From contig CANQMC010000050.1 in the NCBI GenBank assembly GCA_947624855.1, forward strand, positions 1 through 8,608: DNA of 8,608 bases, in the 5' to 3' direction. Source of the DNA: an uncultured Bacilli bacterium. Its GTDB lineage: Bacteria > Bacillota_I > Bacilli_A > RF39 > UBA660. Below the pieces are notes generated by a model that saw only the letters and a program-made list of their open reading frames with translations, was not told the DNA's origin and searched no databases. Shown here one piece after another: positions 1 through 6,354 of the stretch; the first letter of the stretch is position 1, and each line of letters opens with the position of its first letter. The position numbers and the translations under genes are program-made.

Positions 1-82
1 AATATGCTGATGATGTCCCTATTAATAATATTAATATTATCACTATATATATTATTACTTTTTTACTTTTTAATATTCTCAT
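1..82 (-). CDS. N-terminus of a secreted or membrane-anchored protein (partial, runs off the left edge)
   Basis: Only the first 27 codons are in the window, so the function is unknown. The reading frame starts MRILKSKK, continues with an unbroken hydrophobic stretch (about residues 9-22, nearly all V, I, L and Y) and then GTSSAY. This is a typical signal peptide or N-terminal anchor, with a basic n-region, hydrophobic core and small residues before a possible cleavage site after Ala26. The start is well supported: AAGGAG lies at 91-96, 8 nt upstream of the ATG, and a consensus promoter lies further upstream at 130-158. An ATG at 88-90 is out of frame and overlaps the ribosome binding site. 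The gene diverges from the double-HTH regulator at 234-713, whose product is a plausible controller of it. It could be an exported protein, a lipoprotein-like protein or a small membrane protein; no lipobox cysteine is seen in the visible part. Confidence 0.75.
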   Translation of the reverse strand, partial: MRILKSKKVIIYIVIILILLIGTSSAY

Positions 83-102
83 ATTAACATCTCCTTAGTA
101 TT

Positions 103-118
103 GTTGAAACATTTCAAC
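103..118. promoter_or_regulatory. Second perfect inverted repeat between the leftward promoter and its RBS
   Basis: GTTGAAAcaTTTCAAC has perfect 7-bp arms separated by 2 nt and lies directly beside the first inverted repeat. It falls in the predicted 5' leader of the edge gene, just upstream of the AAGGAG at 91-96. As DNA it could be a second operator. As RNA it could form a 5-bp stem with a 6-nt loop next to the ribosome binding site. Its sequence differs from the neighbouring repeat, so the two may bind different HTH domains or different proteins. Confidence 0.45.
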
Positions 119-119
119 T

Positions 120-135
120 TATACTAAAAAGTATA
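120..135. promoter_or_regulatory. Candidate operator: perfect inverted repeat over the -10 and start site
   Basis: TATACTaaaaAGTATA has two perfect 6-bp arms with a 4-nt spacer. The right arm is the -10 box of the leftward promoter and the rest covers the expected start site. This size and symmetry fit dimeric XRE-family repressors, and such a gene lies next to it (234-713). Binding by that protein is inferred, not shown. Confidence 0.5.
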
Positions 136-158
136 CACTCATAAATGTAAAATGTCAA
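130..158 (-). promoter_or_regulatory. Strong sigma-A-type promoter for the leftward edge gene
   Basis: On the minus strand, a perfect -35 TTGACA (153-158) is separated by 17 nt from a -10 TATACT (130-135). Transcription would start near 123, giving a leader of about 40 nt before the ATG at 82. It is the closest match to consensus in the window. The -10 is fully contained in the inverted repeat at 120-135, so a protein bound there would block polymerase. Confidence 0.85.
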
Positions 159-214
159 TGTTATCGTTTCTATTTTTGGAATTTTTTGCTTTTTTATTAT
201 TTTACATGAGAGAA

Positions 215-229
215 TATAATCGTGGTGAT
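215..229 (+). promoter_or_regulatory. -10 box and Shine-Dalgarno of the double-HTH regulator
   Basis: A consensus TATAAT lies at 215-220 and GGTGAT, complementary to the 16S 3' end, at 224-229. The latter is 4 nt before the ATG at 234. No good -35 is seen at 16-18 nt (only a T-run). If this -10 is used, the transcript would start around 226-228 and lose part of the ribosome binding site, giving a nearly leaderless message. A more distant start with read-through is the alternative. Confidence 0.4.
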
Positions 230-233
230 AGCT

Positions 234-713
234 ATGATATATAAAGAAAGAATGAAAGAATTAAGAACGATGGAACTTATTACCCAAAAAGATATGGCTA
301 GTTTTATTAATATTGGTAGAAGTGCTTATAGTCAATATGAAGCTGAATATATTGTTATCCCTTTAGAACATTTAATTAATTTTTGTAATTATTTTAATGT
401 TTCTTTAGATTATATTTTTGGTTTTACTAATATACTTCAATATGATTTAGAAATAAAAGATGTTAATTCAATAGAGGCTGGTAAAAGGCTTAAAGAATGG
501 CGAAAAAATAATAAATTAACTCAAGAATTAATAGCAAATATTGTTAATACTAATCGTTCTGTTATAGCTAATTATGAAAGAGGTAGAAATTTAATAAGTT
601 TACCTTTTTTACATGCAATATGTAGTAAATATAAAATAAGTGCGGATTATCTTTTAGGTAGGATTGATGAGGCTTTAGAAATTAAAATTAAAGATAAAAA
701 AAAGAAGTTTTAG
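234..713 (+). CDS. XRE-family transcriptional regulator with two helix-turn-helix domains
   Basis: Predicted cytoplasmic DNA-binding protein of 159 residues. It is built from two consecutive Cro/C1-type HTH units. Residues about 5-63 contain ITQKDMASFI, then SAYSQYE and VSLDYIFG. Residues about 83-142 contain LTQELIANIV, then SVIANYERG and ISADYLLG. Both halves keep the family pattern of a TQ-type helix, a recognition helix ending in YE, and a closing DYLLG-like segment. The C-terminus is a short lysine-rich tail. Most XRE regulators have one HTH plus a sensor or dimerisation domain; here the second HTH takes that place. ATG at 234 was chosen over GTG at 222 and 225 because GGTGAT sits 4 nt before it and overlaps those GTGs. 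The gene is divergent from a promoter carrying two inverted repeats, so local repression or autoregulation is likely, though inferred. Its stop overlaps the stop of the convergent gene. Confidence 0.85.
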   Translation: MIYKERMKELRTMELITQKDMASFINIGRSAYSQYEAEYIVIPLEHLINFCNYFNVSLDYIFGFTNILQYDLEIKDVNSIEAGKRLKEWRKNNKLTQELIANIVNTNRSVIANYERGRNLISLPFLHAICSKYKISADYLLGRIDEALEIKIKDKKKKF

Positions 714-722
714 TCTTCTTTT
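700..722. terminator. Bidirectional terminator-like hairpin between convergent genes
   Basis: Arms AAAAGAAG (700-707) and CTTCTTTT (715-722) flank a 7-nt loop that contains both stop codons. In the leftward direction the hairpin is followed by a run of T (complement of the A-run at 696-703), which favours termination of the membrane-protein transcript. In the rightward direction the T-tract is only four. The stem has just two G-C pairs, so efficiency is uncertain. Confidence 0.5.
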
Positions 723-2254
723 AAATTTACAGATATACCTTGACCTCCATTGGGGTGAATAGTCGCAACGACATAATCAATAACAAATATACTTAGCAGT
801 ATGATGCATAAAATTATTTTTATGTTCTTTTTTATTTTATCTAATAAATTAGCAATTAAAGGAGCTATGATATATGTTACAAAAGTACCTCCGGATGCAA
901 ATAAAATTAAAGCTTCTAAAGATGTTCTACCATTTAAATTTAAGAAATAGCCATGATAATCCCACCAAGCCATATGATGTACTAATTCTAAATATAAACT
1001 AGTAAAATATTCTATAGTTCCACATATAACCATCGATAAACAAAAATAAGCAAATATATTTTTTCGAATTGGACGAAGTAATATAATTAATAAAACAGCT
1101 CCTGCCCCATATATTGGTAACCATGGGCCATAAAAAGTACCACGATTTACTAAAATACCATGTTCAAATAAAGTTAATAAAACTTCATATAGCCAACCAA
1201 CAAATGAGAAAATAAAGAACATTATAATTAATTCATCAGCTTTATATTTACGATTATAATTAAAGTTTAATTTTCCTTTTTTAGTATTTTTTAACATATA
1301 ATCATAAATAGGATATTCTTCTTTTTGGGGTTCTCCTTCTAAATTATAATCTTTTAATAATTCACTTTCTTTAATATTACTTAATTTTCCTTTATCTCGA
1401 AGATACATATATACTTCCGTTTTAGTAGCTTGATAATAAGGATTTGTAAATACTATATTGGAAATATTAAAAGTAATTATTCCTAAAATACGCCAACCAA
1501 TAAATGATAAATCTAGCTTAAAGCATTCCCATTTATAACCATTCATTAAATCTCTTGATAATTTTATTGCATCTTTAGTTTTTATATTAGGATTTTCTGC
1601 AAGAATATAAGGGACTAACATATATGAATAATGTTTAATTATACCTCCAATGATTGTTAAATCCCACAGTAAATTATAAATATTTTTTACTAACATAGTA
1701 TAAGCTATGTGAGTTGTTTTATTAAGTTTATAAGGTAATAATAATTTATTTATTTTAGTTTTAGTATATTTACGATTTTCTAAAAAGAATCTAGCATAAC
1801 CTACTTCTAAGACTTTGCTTACAAAAACCCAATATAGGAATGATAATATAGCTCCAATAATGATTATAACACTAGCCCAAATTCGGTCTTTAAATAAAAG
1901 TTCATTTACGGCATTTAAAAAACCAAAGAGATAAGAACCTGAACTAGATACATTATTGACTACTGATCCTAATATCCCTTGCGTAGCATGAGTTATAAAT
2001 TTACCTTTAAAAGGTTTATTACCGGTTATACCAGAAATAAATTCATTTACTATTTCGGAATTGGTATTTCCTCTTAAATTAGTAACATTTATAATACGAA
2101 TATTATCTTTAGGATTTAAATGCCATTCATGATTAAAGCTTATTAAATTGCCACCGATTAAGATAGTATAAATAAAAGAAATGGCTATACAAGCTTTTAT
2201 ATTAGCATAAATTTTTTTAAGTCCTGTTTTTTTGAAATTACTCCTTTTAAACAT
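710..2254 (-). CDS. DUF975 / CmpB-like (ABC_trans_CmpB) polytopic membrane protein
   Basis: Predicted integral membrane protein of 514 residues joining two families. Residues about 10-290 look like DUF975: hydrophobic segments near 20-38, 126-146 and 200-218, then the family-typical block YILAENPNIKTKDAIKLSR (217-235) and LDLSFIGW (247-254), ending with NPYYQATKTEVYMYL. After a charged linker (about 290-340), residues 341-475 resemble the putative ABC-transporter type IV (CmpB) family, with FVGWLYEVLL, NRGTFYGPWLPIYGAGA, CGTIEYFTS and WWDYHGYFLNLNGR. A last hydrophobic segment spans about 479-497. The biochemical role of both families is not established to my knowledge; the transporter label comes from family naming. 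ATG at 2254 is preferred over the in-frame TTG at 2266 because GGTGA lies 5 nt upstream of the ATG. It has its own promoter and follows the ABC gene's terminator. No ATPase is encoded with it as a separate gene. Confidence 0.8.
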   Translation of the reverse strand: MFKRSNFKKTGLKKIYANIKACIAISFIYTILIGGNLISFNHEWHLNPKDNIRIINVTNLRGNTNSEIVNEFISGITGNKPFKGKFITHATQGILGSVVNNVSSSGSYLFGFLNAVNELLFKDRIWASVIIIIGAILSFLYWVFVSKVLEVGYARFFLENRKYTKTKINKLLLPYKLNKTTHIAYTMLVKNIYNLLWDLTIIGGIIKHYSYMLVPYILAENPNIKTKDAIKLSRDLMNGYKWECFKLDLSFIGWRILGIITFNISNIVFTNPYYQATKTEVYMYLRDKGKLSNIKESELLKDYNLEGEPQKEEYPIYDYMLKNTKKGKLNFNYNRKYKADELIIMFFIFSFVGWLYEVLLTLFEHGILVNRGTFYGPWLPIYGAGAVLLIILLRPIRKNIFAYFCLSMVICGTIEYFTSLYLELVHHMAWWDYHGYFLNLNGRTSLEALILFASGGTFVTYIIAPLIANLLDKIKKNIKIILCIILLSIFVIDYVVATIHPNGGQGISVNLKED

Positions 2255-2276
2255 ATACTTCACCAATCACATTTAT

Positions 2277-2305
2277 ATTTTAGCATAAAATATTAAATTC
2301 GACAA
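2277..2305 (-). promoter_or_regulatory. Extended -10 promoter for the DUF975/CmpB gene
   Basis: On the minus strand, TTGTCG (2300-2305), a 17-nt spacer and TAAAAT (2277-2282), with TGC just upstream of the -10 (extended -10). The expected start is near 2270, leaving a very short leader before GGTGA and the ATG at 2254. The promoter begins only 9 bp after the T-tract of the preceding terminator, so this gene appears to be a separate transcription unit. Confidence 0.7.
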
Positions 2306-2313
2306 TATATGTT

Positions 2314-2340
2314 AAAAAAGACTATTTTTTTTAATAGTCT
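2314..2340 (-). terminator. Rho-independent terminator of the DUF5131-ABC transporter operon
   Basis: On the minus strand, an 8-bp stem AGACTATT/AATAGTCT with a 6-A loop is followed by an uninterrupted T-tract (complement of 2314-2319). The stem starts inside the transporter's TAG stop codon (2339-2341), so coding region and terminator overlap. Confidence 0.8.
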
Positions 2341-5300
2341 ATTCACTTCTTAAGGCTTCTACTGGATCTTTTTTAGATGCCGCTTTAGCAGGTATTAAAC
2401 CTCCAATTAAAGTTAAAATAATTGATAGAATAATTAATATTAAAGCATTATCAAAATTTAATGTAGCAGATAAAGGAATATTTCCAGTAAATTTATGTAA
2501 GATATTATTAATTATTGGTATTAAAGAATAAGAAATACCTATACCAAATAAACCAGATAATAAACCAATAATAAATGTTTCAGCATTAAATATTGAAGAA
2601 ATATTGCCTTTAGAGGCTCCGATTGCTCTTAAAATCCCTATTTCTTTGGTTCTTTCATAGACAGATATATAGGTTATTACCCCAATCATTATACTAGAGA
2701 CAACAAGAGATATTGAGACAAAGGCAATTAATACATAACTTACAGCATTAACAATTGTTTTTACTGATGACATTAAAATACCTGTTGTATCAGAATATTT
2801 TATTTCTTGATCTTCATCTACATTTTTATTATATTTATCTATAAAAGATAGAAAGTTTTCTTTACCTTCAAAGCTATTAAAATAAAAGGATATATAAGTT
2901 GGTTCTTCTTTGTCTTGATAACCTAATAAAATTAAATTGGATTTTTGAGTAGTTTCTGTTTGATTCATCATGGCATTAACCACTCTAGAAAGTTCATCTT
3001 CAGTAAAATTAAGAGTAAATGCAGAAGCAATTTTTTCTTGATCGATATTAAATGAATTAGCAAAACTATTAGTTAAATTAGAAGTTAATTCCCCTACTTT
3101 TGTTAATACTGTTTTTTTCATTAAGGCTTCAGTCATATTTTTACCCATAGTTTCAATTGTACCTTTTATAGGAGCACTGTCTAAATATGAAGTAATAATT
3201 TGTTCTTTTAATTCATTAATTATAACTACTTTAGGATTTTTTTCATCAATAGTAAATTCAGGATTTATCGAGCTCATATAAGTATTATAACCTGTAATAT
3301 AAGCTTGAAGTAAACCACTTAATAAACCTTTATAAGCGGTTTTAAAAGTATCTTTAGGAATAATATATTTCTTTTCCATTTGAGTTAATAGATTTCCTGA
3401 TTCATAATTATTTAAATAATTATTAACTATATTTTCAATATCATTTTGCGTAAATTCATTTAAATTTATAAATATTCCATTAGCAAATGTTTTTAAATTA
3501 TTATTAAACATATTTGAAGCAGGTGTTATATCGGTAGTTATTGATTCATTAATCTTAGACATATAATTTTGAGTTTGTTTTTCTAATGTTTTTTGATCAA
3601 TATTTATATTAAAAGCACTTTGAAGTTTTTTATTATCAATTTTTACTAAATCAGAAAATTCAAAATCAAAATCATTTTTTTGTTCATTAAATTTAGTTCC
3701 AGAAAAAACATTAGTATCACTGTCTTTTAATTGTTCTTTTACAACATTTGTTTCTTTAGAATAATCAATTATATGATCTATTAAAAGTGAGGTATAAGCA
3801 ACACCTGGTTTAAGAGCCATGGAAGTTACCCCTTCTTTGGGACTTACAACTCCTACAATTTTTAATTTAGTAGCTTTTTCATATAATTTTTGCATATATG
3901 TTTCATCTTTAGTCATATCTTCATAAACATTATATTTAGTATTAAATTTATAGGTATCGGCAGGCATTATTAAACGTAAATCAACATTCATTAAATCTTC
4001 ATAAGTTAAAGTCATTGGTTTATTATTAATATCTACTTTTTCTCCACTCATTATACTTGTTATCATTTTGGATAATTCATTAGTATCTCTAAGTCCTAAA
4101 GAATAAACGAGTAAATCAGATATGGTATTTGGTTCAGATAATACAATTATCATTTCATCATAATTTGTAGGCCATCTACCCGCTAAAATATCATAATCTT
4201 CTTTTATTTCATCTTTATTATCAACCATTTGAGAAAAAACAGAAGCTAGTGAAGAATATGAACTCATAATGTTATTATTTCCCATCATTGAACTAAAAAC
4301 ATTACTAGGATTTATTCTGGCTAATTTTTTAGTGGCATCAATAGTATAAATATTTGGATCAACACTGTAAGAATATTGGATATTAGAAATATCTTTAGCT
4401 ATTTTTTGATTATTTTTTTCTAAATATTTTTTAAAACTTTTTAAATCATTGGTGCTGATACTTGATAGCATTGAAGTTATATATTGTTGTTCTTGAACTT
4501 CATTAGAATTATTAGTTTTATTTTCACCATTTCGCATTGATAATAATATACTTGTTAAATCAGATGATTCTTGTTCTATTGTAAGAGGATAAGATGTTAA
4601 AGTATCTTCTTGGATTGAATCAACATAATTTTGAAATCCAGTTGAAACTGCTAATATTAGAGCTATTCCAATAATACCAATGGAACCTGCGATGGAAACT
4701 AAAATGGTTCGGGCTTTTTTAGTCATTAAATTATTAAATGATAAAGATAAAGCAGTTAAAAAAGACATTTTTGTTTTTTTAGATTTATTTGCTTCTTCTA
4801 ATTCTTCTTTAGGAATACTTTTACCATCATAAGGATCAGAATCTGAAACAATTTTACCATCTTTAATATTTATTATTCTACTAGAATATGAACGAGCTAA
4901 TTCAGGATTATGAGTAACCATAATTACTAATTTATTTTTAGATATTTTTTTAAGTAAATCCATGATTTGAACAGATGTTTCGGAATCAAGAGCGCCAGTT
5001 GGTTCATCTGCTAAAATTATTTCAGGATCATTAATAAGCGCTCTAGCTATGGCTACTCTTTGCATTTGACCGCCTGATAATTGATTAGGTTTTTTATTGA
5101 TATGACTTGCAAGTCCTACTTCTTTTAATGCTTCAATAGCTCTTTTTTTACGTTCACTTTTAGAAATTCCTGATAAAGTTAAAGCAAGTTCAACATTTTT
5201 TAATACTGTTTGATGACCAATTAAATTATAACTTTGAAAAATAAATCCAACACGATGATTACGATATGTATCCCAATCTCGATCTTTAAATTTTTTAGTA

Positions 5301-5503
5301 CTTACTTCATTTATAATTAAATCGCCAGTTGTGTATTTATCTAAACCCCCAATAATGTTTAATAATGTTGTTTTTCCTGATCCTGATGGACCTAAAATTG
5401 AGGCAAATTCATGTTTTCTAAAATTGATGCTAACTTTATCTAAGGCTTTTTGTTCAAAACCTTCAGTTTTATAAATTTTATTAATATTTTTTAATTTTAA
5501 CAT
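2339..5503 (-). CDS. ABC transporter with fused ATPase and FtsX-type permease (MacB-like)
   Basis: Predicted 1054-residue membrane protein that would couple ATP hydrolysis to export or to extracellular mechanical work; the substrate is unknown. The ATPase domain (about 1-225) has Walker A GPSGSGKT (38-45), Q-loop Gln90, signature LSGGQ (142-146), Walker B IILADE with catalytic Glu167, and H-loop His198. This is the LolD/MacB-type subclass. TM1 is about 266-288, and a long predicted outside domain (about 290-915) follows. Three C-terminal TM segments carry the FtsX hallmarks YERTKEIGILRAIGAS and IPAKAASKKDPVEALRSE. The outside domain is far larger than the roughly 200 residues usual in MacB and is rich in N, S, T and K; I recognise no known fold in it. 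The start has a good ribosome binding site (AAAGGGTGA) that also contains the stop of the upstream gene, which suggests translational coupling. A terminator ends the unit. Confidence 0.93.
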   Translation of the reverse strand: MLKLKNINKIYKTEGFEQKALDKVSINFRKHEFASILGPSGSGKTTLLNIIGGLDKYTTGDLIINEVSTKKFKDRDWDTYRNHRVGFIFQSYNLIGHQTVLKNVELALTLSGISKSERKKRAIEALKEVGLASHINKKPNQLSGGQMQRVAIARALINDPEIILADEPTGALDSETSVQIMDLLKKISKNKLVIMVTHNPELARSYSSRIINIKDGKIVSDSDPYDGKSIPKEELEEANKSKKTKMSFLTALSLSFNNLMTKKARTILVSIAGSIGIIGIALILAVSTGFQNYVDSIQEDTLTSYPLTIEQESSDLTSILLSMRNGENKTNNSNEVQEQQYITSMLSSISTNDLKSFKKYLEKNNQKIAKDISNIQYSYSVDPNIYTIDATKKLARINPSNVFSSMMGNNNIMSSYSSLASVFSQMVDNKDEIKEDYDILAGRWPTNYDEMIIVLSEPNTISDLLVYSLGLRDTNELSKMITSIMSGEKVDINNKPMTLTYEDLMNVDLRLIMPADTYKFNTKYNVYEDMTKDETYMQKLYEKATKLKIVGVVSPKEGVTSMALKPGVAYTSLLIDHIIDYSKETNVVKEQLKDSDTNVFSGTKFNEQKNDFDFEFSDLVKIDNKKLQSAFNINIDQKTLEKQTQNYMSKINESITTDITPASNMFNNNLKTFANGIFINLNEFTQNDIENIVNNYLNNYESGNLLTQMEKKYIIPKDTFKTAYKGLLSGLLQAYITGYNTYMSSINPEFTIDEKNPKVVIINELKEQIITSYLDSAPIKGTIETMGKNMTEALMKKTVLTKVGELTSNLTNSFANSFNIDQEKIASAFTLNFTEDELSRVVNAMMNQTETTQKSNLILLGYQDKEEPTYISFYFNSFEGKENFLSFIDKYNKNVDEDQEIKYSDTTGILMSSVKTIVNAVSYVLIAFVSISLVVSSIMIGVITYISVYERTKEIGILRAIGASKGNISSIFNAETFIIGLLSGLFGIGISYSLIPIINNILHKFTGNIPLSATLNFDNALILIILSIILTLIGGLIPAKAASKKDPVEALRSE

Positions 5504-5516
5504 TAAATCACCCTTT
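5504..5516 (-). promoter_or_regulatory. Ribosome binding site of the ABC transporter overlapping the upstream stop codon
   Basis: AAAGGGTGAT (minus strand, 5516-5507) holds the last two codons and TGA stop (5510-5508) of the DUF5131 gene. It also serves as Shine-Dalgarno for the ATG at 5503. Ribosomes finishing the first gene would be positioned on the second start, which suggests coupled translation. Confidence 0.65.
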
Positions 5517-6233
5517 CATGAATTTCATTGCTTTTTTGGCTTGTTCATATTCATCATGATGTTTTATTTTATAATATTTTCCATCTTTTAAAAAATTAGA
5601 ACCCGTTTGATGAAAATCAAATGATACATGGAATTCTAAACAATCTTTATAAATAGCTTTGATCCAATTAAAATCACATACTCTGGCATTTTCATATGAT
5701 TCACCACTTACACTAACTAAATCTATTTTATGAGTTTTTAAATATTTTTTTAAATCAACATATTCTAAAATTGGTCCGACAAAAACATATTTCTTGGGGG
5801 CTGGTATTTCTAATAAAATAGGTATTCGTTTATCAGCCATTTCTTGGTTTTCACAGGTAACGGCAATTAAAACATTAGAATAACCATCATGCCAATCAGC
5901 AGGAATACATTCTTTAAATCTTTCAATTCTTTTAGTACATATTAAAAAATTAACATCAGGTCTACTTTTAATTATATTCCAACAATCATTACGCCATGCA
6001 TCAGCTTCTTCTAAAAAGAAATCAGATGTAAAACAAGTAGCTATTTCACTGCCAGAAGGAATTTTATATTCACCTTTGCGATTTTTTTTAAGGGGTAAAT
6101 CAAAATTTGTTTTAGATTTTGTTATAATACTGGCATCTTTATTATGTATTTTATCTAAATAATATACATAACAATTTAAACAGCCAGGACTACATTTATG
6201 GCAACCATGCCAGGGACTCCATAAACTATTCAT
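5508..6233 (-). CDS. Phage Gp37/Gp68-like protein (DUF5131 family) with radical-SAM-type cysteine motif
   Basis: Predicted 241-residue cytoplasmic protein. The N-terminus LWSPWHGCHKCSPGCLNCY (residues 4-22) matches the family's cysteine region. Cys14, Cys18 and Cys21 form an exact CX3CX2C, the arrangement that binds a 4Fe-4S cluster in radical SAM enzymes; Cys11 is the family's usual first cysteine. Further family blocks are TSDFF (69-73), ICTKRIERF (98-106), a segment near 121-161 containing VTCENQEMADKRIP then FVGPILEYVDL, and VSGES (175-179). The enzymatic role of the family is not established to my knowledge; nucleic-acid-related radical chemistry is only an inference. Homologs are often phage-borne. 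It has a weak ribosome binding site, an upstream -10-like region, and lies 4 nt before the ABC transporter start, so the two are probably co-transcribed. No obvious partner protein of the family is in the window. Confidence 0.8.
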   Translation of the reverse strand: MNSLWSPWHGCHKCSPGCLNCYVYYLDKIHNKDASIITKSKTNFDLPLKKNRKGEYKIPSGSEIATCFTSDFFLEEADAWRNDCWNIIKSRPDVNFLICTKRIERFKECIPADWHDGYSNVLIAVTCENQEMADKRIPILLEIPAPKKYVFVGPILEYVDLKKYLKTHKIDLVSVSGESYENARVCDFNWIKAIYKDCLEFHVSFDFHQTGSNFLKDGKYYKIKHHDEYEQAKKAMKFMKG

Positions 6234-6251
6234 TTAACACACTTTCTATTT

Positions 6252-6281
6252 AAAAAATAGATTTGAAAACTCAAACCTATT
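6252..6281 (-). terminator. Rho-independent terminator between the nuclease-like gene and the DUF5131 gene
   Basis: On the minus strand, 11-nt arms (6281-6271 and 6266-6256), paired throughout with one G-U wobble, enclose the loop GTTT. Six Ts follow (two of them in the arm). It lies 74 nt past the stop at 6355 and ends about 18 nt before the DUF5131 start. It is the best-formed stem in this half of the window and should stop leftward transcripts unless they are antiterminated. Confidence 0.7.
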
Positions 6282-6292
6282 ATATAATAACA
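6279..6292 (-). promoter_or_regulatory. Putative -10 region for the DUF5131-ABC operon, overlapping the terminator stem
   Basis: The minus strand carries TGTTATTAT (6292-6284; extended -10 form) overlapping TATAAT (6284-6279). No convincing -35 is found at 16-18 nt, only A/T runs. Starts from either -10 would fall near 6272-6278, within the first arm or loop of the terminator hairpin. The operon's own transcript would then lack part or all of the first arm and escape termination. The ribosome binding site downstream is poor (AAAGTGTG). Confidence 0.45.
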
Positions 6293-6324
6293 TATTTTTT
6301 AAAAAATTAATATATTTTTCTTAT

Positions 6325-6343
6325 TTTTAAGAACACTTTGTAA
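6325..6343. repeat. Direct repeat copy A (19 bp), downstream of the nuclease-like gene
   Basis: TTTTAAGAACACTTTGTAA, identical to copy B at 7532-7550 and in the same orientation. It lies 11 bp beyond the stop of the nuclease-like gene. Read on the minus strand it would encode T-K-C-S-stop, the same ending as the GH25 gene, although no frame runs into it here. Flanking bases on both sides do not match copy B beyond A/T runs. Confidence 0.8.
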
Positions 6344-6354
6344 TGTTGTATTGA

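Noticed and set aside
1..60. AT-rich palindromes such as attaataatattaatattat as a replication origin or repeat
   Set aside because: They lie in the hydrophobic signal-peptide codons (ATA, TTA, ATT) of the edge gene and are explained by codon use.
222..233. GTG starts at 222 and 225 for the double-HTH regulator
   Set aside because: They overlap the GGTGAT that serves as Shine-Dalgarno for ATG 234, and nothing upstream of them resembles a binding site. The added residues are not part of the HTH fold.
2255..2266. TTG/GTG starts upstream of ATG 2254 for the DUF975/CmpB gene
   Set aside because: They lie within the GGTGA binding site and close to the predicted transcription start; ATG 2254 has correct spacing.
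5508..5510. TGA as a tryptophan codon (Mollicutes-type code)
   Set aside because: Tryptophans in conserved positions use TGG, for example in the DUF5131 N-terminus, and reading through this TGA would run into the next gene. TGA here is a natural stop.
6168..6233. A DUF5131 plus partner-protein defence pair
   Set aside because: No second gene resembling the family's known three-Cys-motif partner is adjacent; the neighbours are an ABC exporter and a nuclease-fold protein.
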